From the NCBI RefSeq assembly GCF_021287135.1, contig NZ_JAJTBB010000080.1, forward strand, positions 1 to 64,000: a DNA stretch of 64,000 bases, written 5' to 3'. Made by a program: the position numbers and the translations under genes. The notes under the pieces are model-generated. The model did not search any database and was not told where the DNA came from. It saw only the letters and a list, made by a program, of their open reading frames with translations. Source of the DNA: Acidovorax sp. (GTDB lineage Bacteria > Pseudomonadota > Gammaproteobacteria > Burkholderiales > Burkholderiaceae_C). Below, one piece after another: positions 44,941 through 54,500 of this stretch (its first letter is position 1; each line of letters opens with the position of its first letter).

Positions 44941-46323
44941 TCAATGCTGGTGGCCGCCGTCGGCCGGTTTGCGCGCGCTGGGCGCTGCCGGGGCGGTGCC
45001 GGGCGTGTCGGTGCGCGCGGGGCGGGGCGTGCTGGCTGCAGGGCCATCCCATTCGTAGGCCTGGGTGCCCGGCGGGTGGCGGAAGTCGCCGGGATCGCGG
45101 TAGTCCCCGGTGGCCAGGTCTGCGCGCACCTTGAGCGTGGTGAACATGCCGCCCATCTCCAGCGGGCCGAACGGCCCCGTGCCCGTCATCATGGGGAAGG
45201 TGTTCTCGGGCAGGGGCATTTCCATGGCGCCCATGTCGGCCATGCCCCGCTCGCCCATCACCATGTAGTCGGGCACGATCTTCTGGATCTTGCCCACCAG
45301 GCCCCGGTGGTCCACGCCGATCATGGTGGGCACGTTGTGGCCCATGGCGCCCATGGTGTGGTGGCTCTTGTGGCAGTGCAGCGCCCAGTCGCCCAGCTCG
45401 TCGGCAATGAACTCGATCTGCCGCACCTGGCCCACCGCCACGTCGGTGGTCACCTCGGGCCAGCGGGCGCCTGGGGGCACGGGGCCGCCGTCGGTGCCGG
45501 TCACTTCAAACTCGTGCCCGTGGATGTGGATGGGGTGGTTGGTCATGGTGAGGTTGCCGATGCGGATGCGCACGCGCTCGCCGCGCCGCGCCACTAGCGG
45601 GCTGATGGCGGGAAAGACGCGGCTGTTCCAGCACCAGATGTTGTGCTCCAGCATGGTGTTGACCTTGGGCGTCATGCTGCCGGGCTCCACGTCAAAGGCG
45701 TTGATGAGGAACGCGTAGTCGCGCTGCACCTTGGCAATGTGCGGATGCTGGCCCTTGGGGTGGGTGATCCACAGGCCCATCATGCCCATAGCCATCTGCA
45801 CCATCTCGTCCGCATGGGGGTGGTACATGAAGGTGCCCGGGCGGCGCGCCACAAACTCGTACACATAGGTCTTGCCGGGCTGGATGGCGGGCTGGGTGAG
45901 GCCGCCCACGCCGTCCATGCCGTTGGGCAGGCGCTGGCCGTGCCAGTGGATGGTGGTGTGTTCGGGCAGCCGGTTGGTGACGAAGATGCGCACGCGGTCG
46001 CCTTCCACCACCTCGATGGTCGGGCCGGGGCTTTGCCCGTTGTAGCCCCACAGGTTCACGAAAAACCCGGGCGCCACCTCGCGCACCACGGGCTCGGCCA
46101 CCAGGTGGAACTCCTTCACGCCGGCGTTCATACGCCAGGGCGTGGTCCAGCCGTTCAGGGTGACCACCGGCGTGTAGGGGCGCCCGGTGGGCGGGTGCAG
46201 CGGCGGCGCGGTGTCGGCGCTGGCCTGGGAGGCCGGTTCGGGGAGCGCGGCCAGGGCCGCGCGGCTGACGGAGGCGGCGGCCACGGCCGTGGCGGCGCCA
46301 GAGAAGAAATTGCGGCGGTTCAT
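44941..46323 (-). CDS. Multicopper oxidase, CopA-like
   Basis: A 460-residue periplasmic oxidase that probably converts Cu(I) to Cu(II). The N-terminus has a twin-arginine signal (NRRNFFSGAATAVAAASVSR). Three cupredoxin-type domains carry the copper sites HWHGQ, YHPHADE, HIHGHEF and HCHKSHHTMGAMGH. A Met-rich segment (MGERGMADMGAMEMPLPENT) is typical of copper-handling oxidases, and the C-terminus ends in GGHQH. It lies one base after the TolC-like gene and 13 bp before the cupredoxin. Confidence 0.93.
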   Translation of the reverse strand: MNRRNFFSGAATAVAAASVSRAALAALPEPASQASADTAPPLHPPTGRPYTPVVTLNGWTTPWRMNAGVKEFHLVAEPVVREVAPGFFVNLWGYNGQSPGPTIEVVEGDRVRIFVTNRLPEHTTIHWHGQRLPNGMDGVGGLTQPAIQPGKTYVYEFVARRPGTFMYHPHADEMVQMAMGMMGLWITHPKGQHPHIAKVQRDYAFLINAFDVEPGSMTPKVNTMLEHNIWCWNSRVFPAISPLVARRGERVRIRIGNLTMTNHPIHIHGHEFEVTGTDGGPVPPGARWPEVTTDVAVGQVRQIEFIADELGDWALHCHKSHHTMGAMGHNVPTMIGVDHRGLVGKIQKIVPDYMVMGERGMADMGAMEMPLPENTFPMMTGTGPFGPLEMGGMFTTLKVRADLATGDYRDPGDFRHPPGTQAYEWDGPAASTPRPARTDTPGTAPAAPSARKPADGGHQH

Positions 46324-46324
46324 G

Positions 46325-47758
46325 TCAGTGGCCTTGCACAGTGGGGGTGGCGGAGGTGCCGGGGGCGATGCCTTGCAGGCTGCCGGGCGAGGTGCCGGTA
46401 ACCGCGAGTTGCAGGTCGGTCTCGGCCAGCCAGAAGTCGCGCTGCGCCTCGATGGCGCCGGCTACGGCCTGGGTGCTGTTGCGGGCTTCGGCCAGCAGCT
46501 CCCACACGCTGGCAAGCATGCCGTTGTAGCGCCAAGTGGTTTCCTCGCTGATGAGCTGGCGCAGGGGCACCACCTCGGCCTGCTGCTGGCGCGCCAGGTC
46601 CAGCGCCGTGCGGTAGGTGGCCCAGGCGGCGCGCACTTCGCTGCGGGCCTGCACGGCGGTGTCCTGCAATTGGGCTGCGGCCTGCTCCACCTGGGCCTGG
46701 GCACGGGTGCGCGCCGCGCCGCCCCAGTCGAACAGGGGCAGGGGCAGCTCCAGCTCCCAGCCGCGCCGGATGTCGCGCTGACCGCTGTCCCGCGCGGTGG
46801 TGGTGTTGCGGCTGTACGCGAGGCCGATGTCGCCAAACACGGCGCCGGCGCCGCTCCAGCCCTGGCGGGCCGCCTGGGTGTCGAGCTGGCGGCGGGCCGC
46901 CTGCACGTCCAGCCGTTCGCGCAGGGCGGTGGCTTCCAGGCCCTCGGCCGGCAGCGGCTCAGCCGGCAGCGGCGGCAGCTGCAGCGCCAGCTGGTACTGC
47001 GTCTGCGTGCCCCACAGCCCCAGTTGGCGGTGCAGTGCCTCGCGTGCGGTGGTAGCCGCCAGCCGGGCACGCGCCTGCTGGGCGCGGGCGTCGTGCAGCA
47101 CGGCCTGTTCCCGGGCCCATTGCAGGCGGCTCCAGTTGCCCACGCCGACCATACGGCGGGCGAGTTCGGCGCCCGCTTGCGCGGCCTCCACCATGCGGTC
47201 GTTGGCGGCCGCCACCTGTTCGGCCGCCACGGCGCGCAGCCAGGCGCGGCGCGCCTCGGCGGCAAGCGCCACCACATCCTGCGCGGCCTGCAGGGTGGCA
47301 ACCTGCAGGTGCTCGGCCTCGCGATCGGTGCGCCAGGGCAGGGTGACCAGGTCGAGCAGGCCGAAGGCCAGGCTGCGTTCGATTTCCCGCTCGTGCGTAT
47401 TGGCGAAGCGGCCCAGGGTCAGATGCGGGTTGGGCAGGGTCAGGGCCTGCACGCGCTCGGCGTCTGCAATGCCCAGGGCCGCCAGCCGGGCGCGCAAGCC
47501 CGGGTTGTTCAGGAGCGCAATGCGCACGGCGGTGTCTTGGGTGAGCGGCTCGGCCAGCCAGCGCTGCAGAGATTCCTGCTCCGCAGCACGGGCCGCCGCG
47601 CTGGTGCCGGGCAGCACTGGCGTCACGCCGCCGGTGCGCCCGGCGGCGAGGTGGGCCACGTCGCCACGCAGCCCGTCGGGCGCAACGCTGGCACACCCGG
47701 CCAGCAGGGCCGCGGCAGCGGCCAGGCTGGCCGCGCGGTATCGCAGGGCGCCGCTCAT
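46325..47758 (-). CDS. TolC-family outer-membrane lipoprotein
   Basis: A 477-residue outer-membrane efflux protein. The lipobox LLAGC gives a lipidated Cys near residue 22. Two outer-membrane-efflux domains with long helices follow, for example RMVEAAQAGAELARRMVGVG and QAQVEQAAAQLQDTAVQARS. The matching RND and membrane-fusion proteins are not in the window, so it may serve a pump elsewhere or act in copper release from the operon's own periplasmic proteins. It overlaps the upstream small gene by ATGA. Confidence 0.92.
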   Translation of the reverse strand: MSGALRYRAASLAAAAALLAGCASVAPDGLRGDVAHLAAGRTGGVTPVLPGTSAAARAAEQESLQRWLAEPLTQDTAVRIALLNNPGLRARLAALGIADAERVQALTLPNPHLTLGRFANTHEREIERSLAFGLLDLVTLPWRTDREAEHLQVATLQAAQDVVALAAEARRAWLRAVAAEQVAAANDRMVEAAQAGAELARRMVGVGNWSRLQWAREQAVLHDARAQQARARLAATTAREALHRQLGLWGTQTQYQLALQLPPLPAEPLPAEGLEATALRERLDVQAARRQLDTQAARQGWSGAGAVFGDIGLAYSRNTTTARDSGQRDIRRGWELELPLPLFDWGGAARTRAQAQVEQAAAQLQDTAVQARSEVRAAWATYRTALDLARQQQAEVVPLRQLISEETTWRYNGMLASVWELLAEARNSTQAVAGAIEAQRDFWLAETDLQLAVTGTSPGSLQGIAPGTSATPTVQGH

Positions 47759-48189
47759 GGCCGTGCTCCCGGCGCCATGCGGCGGTGGGCGTGTTCCGGC
47801 GGGTGGCCAGGATGGTGCGCCGCCGCGTGCCCGGTGTGGCCGGACGCCGCGGCTTGGGGGGCTGGGGCGGCTGGACTGCCGGTGTGCGATTGTTCCCAGG
47901 CCAGGATGTCGGCATGGCCGCGGGGAAACGCGGCGACCGCGCTGTTGGCTGCGTGCCAGGCGTGCGGCGCGCTGGGCGTGCCAGGCGCGGGGGGAAGGGC
48001 CACTGGCGGGGTATACGCCAGCGGGGCAGTGGGCGCGCTGGCCATGGCGGCAGGCGCGGCCAGGTCGTGCGACAGGGGTTCGCTGGGTTGGGCAGCGGCC
48101 GGCAGCGGGGCGGCCCAGGCCAGCCAACCGCTGCACAGCAGGGCTGCGGCGCGGGCGGCCGACGGGTGTTGGGGGGCGCGGGGGCGCAT
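47755..48189 (-). CDS. Small His- and Ala-rich exported protein
   Basis: A 144-residue protein with a probable signal peptide (AAALLCSGWLAWAAPLPAAA). Most of the mature part is Pro/Ala-rich low complexity, ending in the His-rich HTGHAAAHHPGHPPEHAHRR, which probably binds copper or zinc. CTGGAG lies before the ATG. It is the first gene of the copper operon. No family was recognised. Confidence 0.75.
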   Translation of the reverse strand: MRPRAPQHPSAARAAALLCSGWLAWAAPLPAAAQPSEPLSHDLAAPAAMASAPTAPLAYTPPVALPPAPGTPSAPHAWHAANSAVAAFPRGHADILAWEQSHTGSPAAPAPQAAASGHTGHAAAHHPGHPPEHAHRRMAPGARP

Positions 48190-48500
48190 GGTGTCAATCT
48201 CCAGAGATCGGATGGGAGGCAAGGTGCCGGGCCGGCTCCGCGGGGGGGGCGGGGCACGGCGCAGCGCGGCGTGGCGTGGCGTCAACGGCGTCAAGGGCGT
48301 CAAGGGCGGCACCGTGGCCGGCGCAGTGCGCGCGGCATCGGTGCTGGGCCTGTGGCGCAGGCGCTCAGCGGCCCGTCACCCGGGCGGTCCAGGGAACGCG
48401 AGGGGCGTGGGTGGCCTGTGGCAGGGGCGTCTTGCAACGCTTGCAGATGGCCGCACGCAGCCCAGGCGGTCCGCCAAAGACCGGGGGACGGGCTCTGGGC
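48190..48500 (-). other. Gap between the copper operon and the CzcI-like gene
   Basis: No convincing gene. It contains three tandem copies of the 9-mer GGCGTCAA(C/G) at 48278-48304 and GC-rich sequence. The promoter of the copper operon should lie here, but no clear -35/-10 pair or CopR/CueR box was seen. Confidence 0.4.
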
Positions 48501-48992
48501 TCAGCCGATGGGCGGTTTGATGGCCTGGGCGGAAAGGGCGCTGTCGAAGCGCGTACGTGCCGCGGGCAGCGCACAGGACGGCAGGCTTTGCGCTCCAACC
48601 GTCGCTGCCACGGTGCCCAGCATGGCAGCGTGGCAGATCTCGCAGGCGGAGCAGGTGCTGGACTGGTGGTCGTGCACGGAGCAGCCGCCGGCACCGCCTT
48701 CGTCCGCGCACCCGGGGGCCGCAGCCAACGGCTCGGCAGGATGCTGGGCTGAAGGGCCCGCATCCTGCTGATGAAGAGGCTGGTGGGCGTGGCCCTGGTG
48801 GTGATCGTGGTCTTGGTCTTGGTCTTGGTCTTGGTCGTGCGCGTGCTGCACCGTAGCGGGCGCCTGCGGAAGCACGGGCGGGAGCACGCCGGCTGCCATG
48901 GCGGTGCCGACCAGTCCCCGAAGGACCAGCACCACCATCAGAACCAGAGCCAAGCCGCGACGCATGCCGTGAATGATACGGCGCGGGCGCAT
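48501..48992 (-). CDS. CzcI-like small metal-resistance protein
   Basis: A 163-residue protein with a hydrophobic signal (RRGLALVLMVVLVLRGLVGT) and cysteine/histidine sites in the mature part: HDHHQGHAHQPLHQ, then CSVHDHQSSTCSACEICHAA. This layout resembles CzcI and other small accessory proteins of cobalt-zinc-cadmium or copper loci. A run of DQDQDQDQD comes from a 6-bp tandem repeat. The start may be the second Met (48965). It is upstream of, and on the same strand as, the copper operon. Confidence 0.68.
   Translation of the reverse strand: MRPRRIIHGMRRGLALVLMVVLVLRGLVGTAMAAGVLPPVLPQAPATVQHAHDQDQDQDQDHDHHQGHAHQPLHQQDAGPSAQHPAEPLAAAPGCADEGGAGGCSVHDHQSSTCSACEICHAAMLGTVAATVGAQSLPSCALPAARTRFDSALSAQAIKPPIG
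48809..48832. repeat. 6-bp tandem repeat (GGTCTT)4 in the CzcI-like gene
   Basis: Four exact GGTCTT units encode an Asp-Gln run. The unit is a multiple of three, so slippage would change length without breaking the frame. Confidence 0.85.
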
Positions 48993-49152
48993 CGGTTCCC
49001 TTGGCCTGGCGCAAACCGTCCCCGCGGTGAGGGTAAATAAGGGATGCCGGGCGGATGGGGAAGGCGATACGATGCGGCACGGTGTTCGGTGAGTAGCCGC
49101 GTCCGCAGCAGCGGGATCTGGCGGAATACTTTGGCAAGACGAGAGGGGCGGT

Positions 49153-52100
49153 ATGCCTTCATGGCTTGTAGGAACCTGGAGTACCTTGTCGGCCCGCATC
49201 CGTTGGCTGGTGCTGGTGGCCACGCTGCCTGCCGTGCTGTTGGCGGTCTACCAGGCGCGCGTGCACCGCATGGACGCCATCGCGGCGGCGCAAACCCAGG
49301 CGCAGGGCACCCTGCGCGCGGTGGCCGCCACCCAGCAGCGCCTGGTCCAGAACACACGCAGCTTCTTGTTCCAGCTGGCCTCGATGCCCCCGGTGCACCG
49401 CCCGGCAGACCCGCAGTGCGGCAAATACCTGGCCGAGGCGCTCGCCCTCAATGCCATCTACGTCAACCTGGGCGTGCCGCAGTCCAATGGCGAGCTGCTG
49501 TGCAACGCCCGACCCCTGAAAGGGCCGGTGAACGTGGCGAACCGCCCGTATTTCCAGGAGGCGATCACCCAGCGGAGTTTTGCAGTGGGCGCCTTCCAGA
49601 TCGATCGCGCGGCCCAGGTGGCCAGCCTGAACTTCGCGGTGCCGGTGATTCCCGCGGGTGGGCAGGAGGTGGTCGGCGCCGCGGTGGCGGTGGTCTCGCT
49701 GGAGTGGTGGAGCGCGCGTCTGGCCGATCTGCGCCTGCCGGAGGGCGCGGTAGCCCGGGTGACGGACGCGCAAGGGCTGGTCGTAGCCCGCTTTCCGCCG
49801 GACGCGCAGGAGCTGGGCAGCCGCTGGATCGATGGGGACCTCCGTCTGGCGCTGCAGCGTTCGGGCGAAGGCGTGGTGCACCGCCGCGATGCGCAGGGCC
49901 TGCGGCAGATGGTGGCGTTTCAGCCGTTGATCGAATCCGGCGGGAAGACGGTGGCCACCATGAGTCTTGCCGTGCCGCTGGACCAGCTGCATGCCGCGGC
50001 CGACCGCCTGCTGTGGACGGAGATGGCCTTCCTGCTGGCTGGTCTGGCGTTGTCTTTCTTGCTCGCGCAGCAGGGCGTGCAGCGCGGCGTCATGCGGCCG
50101 CTGCAGCGGCTGCTGCAGGCCACCGACGCACTGGCCCAGGGCCGCTATGCGCCCCAGGCGCTGGGAACCGGCCTGGCGGAGCTGACCGAACTGGGCCAGC
50201 GCTTTGACCGCATGGCCCGGACGCGGCAGGACGCCGAGGCGCAATTGCGCCAGAGCGAGGAAAACCTGGCCATCACGCTGCATTCCATCGGCGATGCCGT
50301 GGTGGCCACCGATGCGCAGGGCCGGGTCACGCGCATGAACCCTGTGGCGGAACGCCTGACCGGGTGGCCTTTGCACGAGGCCGCGGGCCGGCCGCTGGGG
50401 GAGGTTTTTCGCATCGTCAACGCGTCGACGCGGCTGCCCCAGGTAGACCCGGTCCGGCTGGCGATGGAACGTGGCGACGTGGTCGCGCTCAGCAACCACA
50501 CCACCTTGCTCGCCCGGGACGGTTCCGAGTACCAGATCGCCGACAGCGCCGCCCCCATCCGCAATGCCCACGGAACCATCGTCGGTGTCGTGCTGGTGTT
50601 CAGCGACGTGACCGAGGCCTACCGGGTGCGCCGCAGTCTGGAAGCCAACGAGGCGCGGTTTCGCACGCTGGCGGCCCTGTCGTCGGATTGGTATTGGGAG
50701 CAGGACGCGCAGTTCCGGCTGAGCTGGATCGAGGGCAGTTCGGAAAACCTGCCCGTGCAGGAAGCATCGCAGCTCATGGGCAAGACCCGCTGGGAGATCG
50801 CATCGCCCGGCATGGACGCGGCACAGTGGGAGGCGCACCGTGCCCAGCTGGCCCGCCACGAGCCCTTCCGCGACTTCGAGTTTCCGCGCTCCGACCGCAC
50901 GGGGCAGGTGCATTGGATGTGCATCAGCGGCACGCCGATCTTTGACGAAGACGGCGTGTTTTGCGGCTACCGCGGCGTGGGCAAGGACATCACCCTGCGC
51001 AAGCGCGACGAGCACGAGTTGCGCATCGCCGCCATTGCGTTCGAATCGCAAGAGGGCATGATCGTGACGGACGCCCAGACCGTGATCCTGCGCACCAATC
51101 GGGCCTTCAGCCGCATCACCGGCTACAGCCCCGAGGACGTGGTGGGCCGCCGCGCCAGCCTGCTGGCCTCGGGCCACCACGACAAGGCCTTCTTCGATGC
51201 CCTGTGGGCCAGTCTGGCCGCCACCGGCGAGTGGAAGGGCGAGGTGTGGAACCGCTGCCAGAGCGGAGCGGTCGCCCTGCACGCCGTGGTTGTCAGCGCG
51301 GTGAAGGATGCGCGCGGCGCGGTCACCCACTACGTGGCCACGCTCCGCGACGTGACGGCCCAGGCCGAGGCCGCGCGGGAGATCGAGGCCCTGGCCTTCT
51401 ACGACCCTCTGACGCACCTGCCCAACCGCCGACTCATGCTGGACCGGCTGCAGCGGGCCTTTGCCACCAGCACGCGCACGGGCATGCAAGGGGCGCTGCT
51501 GTGCCTGGACCTGGACCACTTCAAGACCCTGAATGACACCCTGGGCCACGACATGGGCGACGTGCTGCTGCAGCAGGTGGCCCAGCGGCTACAGGCCTGC
51601 GTGGGGGAGGGCGATACCGTGGCGCGCCTGGGCGGCGACGAATTCCTGGTATTGCTGGAAGACCTGGACGCCCAGGCCACCGAGGCCGCCGAGAAGGTGC
51701 AAGACGTGGGCGAAAGGATCCTGGCGGCGCTCAACCGGCCGTACCAGCTGGCCTCCCACCACGTGCACAGCACCACCAGCGTGGGCGCCGTGCTCTTCAG
51801 CGGTCAGGGGCAGACGGTGGAGGACGTGGTCAAGCACGCCGACCTGGCCATGTATGCCGCCAAGACCGCGGGGCGCAATGGCATCCGCTTCTTCGACCCC
51901 CGGATGCAGGCCGCCGTGACGGCACGGGCCGCCCTGGAGAACGACTTGCGGCAGGCGCTGGAGCAGGGCCAGTTCACGCTGCACTACCAGGCGCAGGTGG
52001 GCTGCGGCGTGCGGGTGGTGGGCGCCGAGGCGCTGATCCGCTGGAACCACCCGGCGCGGGGCATGGTGCCGCCGTCCGACTTCATCCCGTTGGCCGAGGA

Positions 52101-52710
52101 GACCGGCCTCATCGTGCCCCTGGGGGCCTGGGTGCTGCGCACGGCCTGCGAGCAGCTGCGGCGCTGGCAGGACCATCCCGTCACCGCCGATCTGCAGCTG
52201 GCCGTGAACGTGAGTGCGCGCCAGTTCCGCCAGGCTGACTTCATCGAGCAGGTCGTCACGGTGCTGCGGCAGACCGGGGCCCGGCCCGAGCGGCTGAAGC
52301 TGGAACTCACGGAGAGCCTGGCGCTGGACAACGTGGACGACACCATCGCCAAGATGAACGGGCTGCGGGCCCTGGGGCTGCGGTTTTCGATGGACGACTT
52401 CGGCACCGGGCAGTCGTCGCTGTCCTACCTCACGCGCCTGCCGCTGGACCAGCTCAAGATTGACCAGAGCTTTGTGCGCAACATCGGCATCCAGCGCACG
52501 GACGCGCTCATCGTGCAGACCATCATTGGCATGGCGCAGAGTCTGGGAATCGACGTGATCGCCGAGGGTGTGGAGACGGAGGCGCAGCGCGCCTTCCTGG
52601 AGCACCACGGCTGCACGCTGTGGCAGGGCTACCTGTTCAGCCGGCCCGTGCCGGTGGAGGTGCTGGAGGAGCGCCTGCGCAGCGGGCTGGGCTGGCAGGC
52701 GCCTGTGTAG
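49153..52710 (+). CDS. Membrane PAS-GGDEF-EAL cyclic-di-GMP regulator
   Basis: A 1185-residue protein that can both make and degrade cyclic-di-GMP. It has a membrane segment at about 17-36, a dCache-like periplasmic sensor to about 285, a second membrane segment (AFLLAGLALSFLLAQQG), a HAMP-like linker, and three PAS domains between about 360 and 745. The cyclase has an intact GGDEF (827-831) and the phosphodiesterase an intact EAL (959-961) with DDFGTGQSSL and IAEGVE. Both active sites look complete, so the signal and PAS domains probably decide the output. Confidence 0.93.
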   Translation: MPSWLVGTWSTLSARIRWLVLVATLPAVLLAVYQARVHRMDAIAAAQTQAQGTLRAVAATQQRLVQNTRSFLFQLASMPPVHRPADPQCGKYLAEALALNAIYVNLGVPQSNGELLCNARPLKGPVNVANRPYFQEAITQRSFAVGAFQIDRAAQVASLNFAVPVIPAGGQEVVGAAVAVVSLEWWSARLADLRLPEGAVARVTDAQGLVVARFPPDAQELGSRWIDGDLRLALQRSGEGVVHRRDAQGLRQMVAFQPLIESGGKTVATMSLAVPLDQLHAAADRLLWTEMAFLLAGLALSFLLAQQGVQRGVMRPLQRLLQATDALAQGRYAPQALGTGLAELTELGQRFDRMARTRQDAEAQLRQSEENLAITLHSIGDAVVATDAQGRVTRMNPVAERLTGWPLHEAAGRPLGEVFRIVNASTRLPQVDPVRLAMERGDVVALSNHTTLLARDGSEYQIADSAAPIRNAHGTIVGVVLVFSDVTEAYRVRRSLEANEARFRTLAALSSDWYWEQDAQFRLSWIEGSSENLPVQEASQLMGKTRWEIASPGMDAAQWEAHRAQLARHEPFRDFEFPRSDRTGQVHWMCISGTPIFDEDGVFCGYRGVGKDITLRKRDEHELRIAAIAFESQEGMIVTDAQTVILRTNRAFSRITGYSPEDVVGRRASLLASGHHDKAFFDALWASLAATGEWKGEVWNRCQSGAVALHAVVVSAVKDARGAVTHYVATLRDVTAQAEAAREIEALAFYDPLTHLPNRRLMLDRLQRAFATSTRTGMQGALLCLDLDHFKTLNDTLGHDMGDVLLQQVAQRLQACVGEGDTVARLGGDEFLVLLEDLDAQATEAAEKVQDVGERILAALNRPYQLASHHVHSTTSVGAVLFSGQGQTVEDVVKHADLAMYAAKTAGRNGIRFFDPRMQAAVTARAALENDLRQALEQGQFTLHYQAQVGCGVRVVGAEALIRWNHPARGMVPPSDFIPLAEETGLIVPLGAWVLRTACEQLRRWQDHPVTADLQLAVNVSARQFRQADFIEQVVTVLRQTGARPERLKLELTESLALDNVDDTIAKMNGLRALGLRFSMDDFGTGQSSLSYLTRLPLDQLKIDQSFVRNIGIQRTDALIVQTIIGMAQSLGIDVIAEGVETEAQRAFLEHHGCTLWQGYLFSRPVPVEVLEERLRSGLGWQAPV

Positions 52711-52734
52711 AAGCCTGCCGCCCACCGCCCGCGG

Positions 52735-53394
52735 TCACACCGCCATGTAGCGGCCCGGGCGGTGGTTCATGGCCAGCACCAGGTTCAGCGCTACGGCCCC
52801 GGCGATGGACCACACCACGCGCAGGGGTTCCACCATCCACAGCGCCAGCAGCACGATGCAGCAGTCCACGGCCATCTGCACCTTGCCGGCGCGCCATCCA
52901 TAGCGGTCCTGCAGGTACAGCGCCGCGATGCCCACGCCGCCCAGGCTGCAGCGGTGGCGGAACAGCACCAGGAACCCGGTGCCCGTGATCAGCCCGCCCG
53001 CGATGGCGGCGTACAGCGGTTGCAGGCGGGCAAACTGCAGAAACTGCGACTGCCACTCGGTCACCACCGACAGCAACAGCACGGCGGCAAAGGTCTTGAG
53101 CGTGAACGCCCGGCCCAGCTTGCGCAGCGCGAGCCAATAGAACGGCAGGTTCAGCACGAAAAAGATCTTGCCGAAGCCAATGCCCGTGGCGTAGTGCAGC
53201 AGAAACGCCAGGCCTGCCGTGCCGCCTGTCAGCAAGCCGGCACTGGAGAAGAACGCGATCCCCACCGAGATCAGCAGCACCCCGGTGAAGATGGCCACCG
53301 CATCTTCGGTCAGCGTATGAGGCACGGCCAGCGGGGCGGCAGGAGCGCCGGCAACAGCGGCGGACGGGGCAGGGGCGGCGGGAGCGTTCGGCAT
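52735..53394 (-). CDS. YitT-family membrane protein
   Basis: A 219-residue inner-membrane protein with about five helices, for example AVAIFTGVLLISVGIAFFSS and ALYAAIAGG-type segments (PLYAAIAGGLITGTGFLVLF). LLTGGTAGLAFLLHYATG and NLPFYWLALRKLGR are typical of YitT. The C-terminal DUF2179 domain of the Bacillus proteins is missing. Function is unknown. The start may instead be the upstream Met at 53439. Confidence 0.83.
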   Translation of the reverse strand: MPNAPAAPAPSAAVAGAPAAPLAVPHTLTEDAVAIFTGVLLISVGIAFFSSAGLLTGGTAGLAFLLHYATGIGFGKIFFVLNLPFYWLALRKLGRAFTLKTFAAVLLLSVVTEWQSQFLQFARLQPLYAAIAGGLITGTGFLVLFRHRCSLGGVGIAALYLQDRYGWRAGKVQMAVDCCIVLLALWMVEPLRVVWSIAGAVALNLVLAMNHRPGRYMAV

Positions 53395-53659
53395 GGCGGC
53401 AAGGGGTGGGCGCGGGCGTGAAAGCGGCGATTGGAGCATGCGCGCCCCTGGCAGGGCTTGTCCCCGGTCAAGAAAACGCGGGCAGCGGAGGGGGGCGGAG
53501 TCTGCTGCGCGCCCGGCGCACTGAAGATGTAACACGTGCAACGCCAGGCTGCGGAAGTTGGGGGCCTGGCGCTTCCTGCGAAAATAGCGGGTTTTGCCCG
53601 TTTCAGGGTCCGCCCGTTGCGCCTTGGCGCTGCGGGCAGGGCGCGGAACGGGGCGATGC

Positions 53660-54493
53660 ATGCACCAGCACCACCGGCTTCACCGTTCACGACTCGTACG
53701 CCTGCTCCAGCAATGGACGCAGGTGCAGGCTGCGCCTGGGCGTGCGGACCGTGGGGACCTTGCGGAGCAGCTCAGCCAATGGCTCAGCACCGTGGATGCC
53801 GTCAAACTCGGCCGGTGGCTGCACCAGTTGGAGTCCGCAGACGGGTTCGACGGCGACGCTGCGGACCCGGTGCCGGCCCTCGACGTGCCTGCGCTGCAGG
53901 CCGGGCTGGACGCGGCGCGGGCCGAATTGTCCGCACTGGTGGTGGCGCCCCCCACCCGGGCCCGGGCGCCGCGCGAGCGGGCCGACCACACCCCGGTACC
54001 GGGGCCGGACCCCGAGACGGAAGCCGACTTTGCCACGCACGCGGCCCGTTACCTGGCCACGCAAAAGCAGATGGAGCTGCGGCTGGCCACGCTGCGGGGG
54101 GACATGCGGCAGCACCTCTCGGGCGGCCCGGCGGCGCTGCGGCGCCTGGCGGCCCTGGACGCCGCCATGGAGCAGATGCTGGCCGCGCGCGAGCAAAAGC
54201 TGTGGGCATCGCTGCCGGGCCACTTGGAGCGGCGCATGGCGCACCGGCGCACGCGCTACCAGCAGCAACTGGAGGCCGCAGGGCAGGACGACGACCCGCA
54301 GCGCTGGCGTGTGCCCGGCGGCTGGCTGCACGGCTTTGAGCAGGACCTGCGCGCGCTGCTGCAGGCCGAGCTGGAGGTGCGGCTTCAGCCGCTGGAGGGC
54401 CTGCTGGAGGCCGCCCGGGCCGCGCCTGGAGGCAACGGCCCGCCCGCGGGCGCCGGAAATGAAACCGCCACAGAAACAGTGACAGATTGGTAA
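53660..54493 (+). CDS. DUF3348-family protein, first gene of the motor-like cluster
   Basis: A 277-residue soluble protein. The N-terminus (HRLHRSRLVRLLQQW, QLSQWLSTVDAVKLGRWLHQ) and the core (EADFATHAARYLATQKQMEL, HLERRMAHRRTRYQQQLE) match DUF3348. It is mostly helical and positively charged. It lies 7 bp upstream of the DUF802 gene. A cytosolic partner of the membrane complex is likely but unproven. The ATG was chosen by family length; a longer frame starts at 53594. Confidence 0.85.
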   Translation: MHQHHRLHRSRLVRLLQQWTQVQAAPGRADRGDLAEQLSQWLSTVDAVKLGRWLHQLESADGFDGDAADPVPALDVPALQAGLDAARAELSALVVAPPTRARAPRERADHTPVPGPDPETEADFATHAARYLATQKQMELRLATLRGDMRQHLSGGPAALRRLAALDAAMEQMLAAREQKLWASLPGHLERRMAHRRTRYQQQLEAAGQDDDPQRWRVPGGWLHGFEQDLRALLQAELEVRLQPLEGLLEAARAAPGGNGPPAGAGNETATETVTDW

Positions 54494-54500
54494 TTTGGGA

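Noticed and set aside
44928-45047. Upstream extension of the cupredoxin frame to an ATG at 45047
   Set aside because: It would overlap the multicopper oxidase and put a Pro/Arg-rich segment in front of a clear signal peptide; the TTG with AAGGAGAGG fits better.
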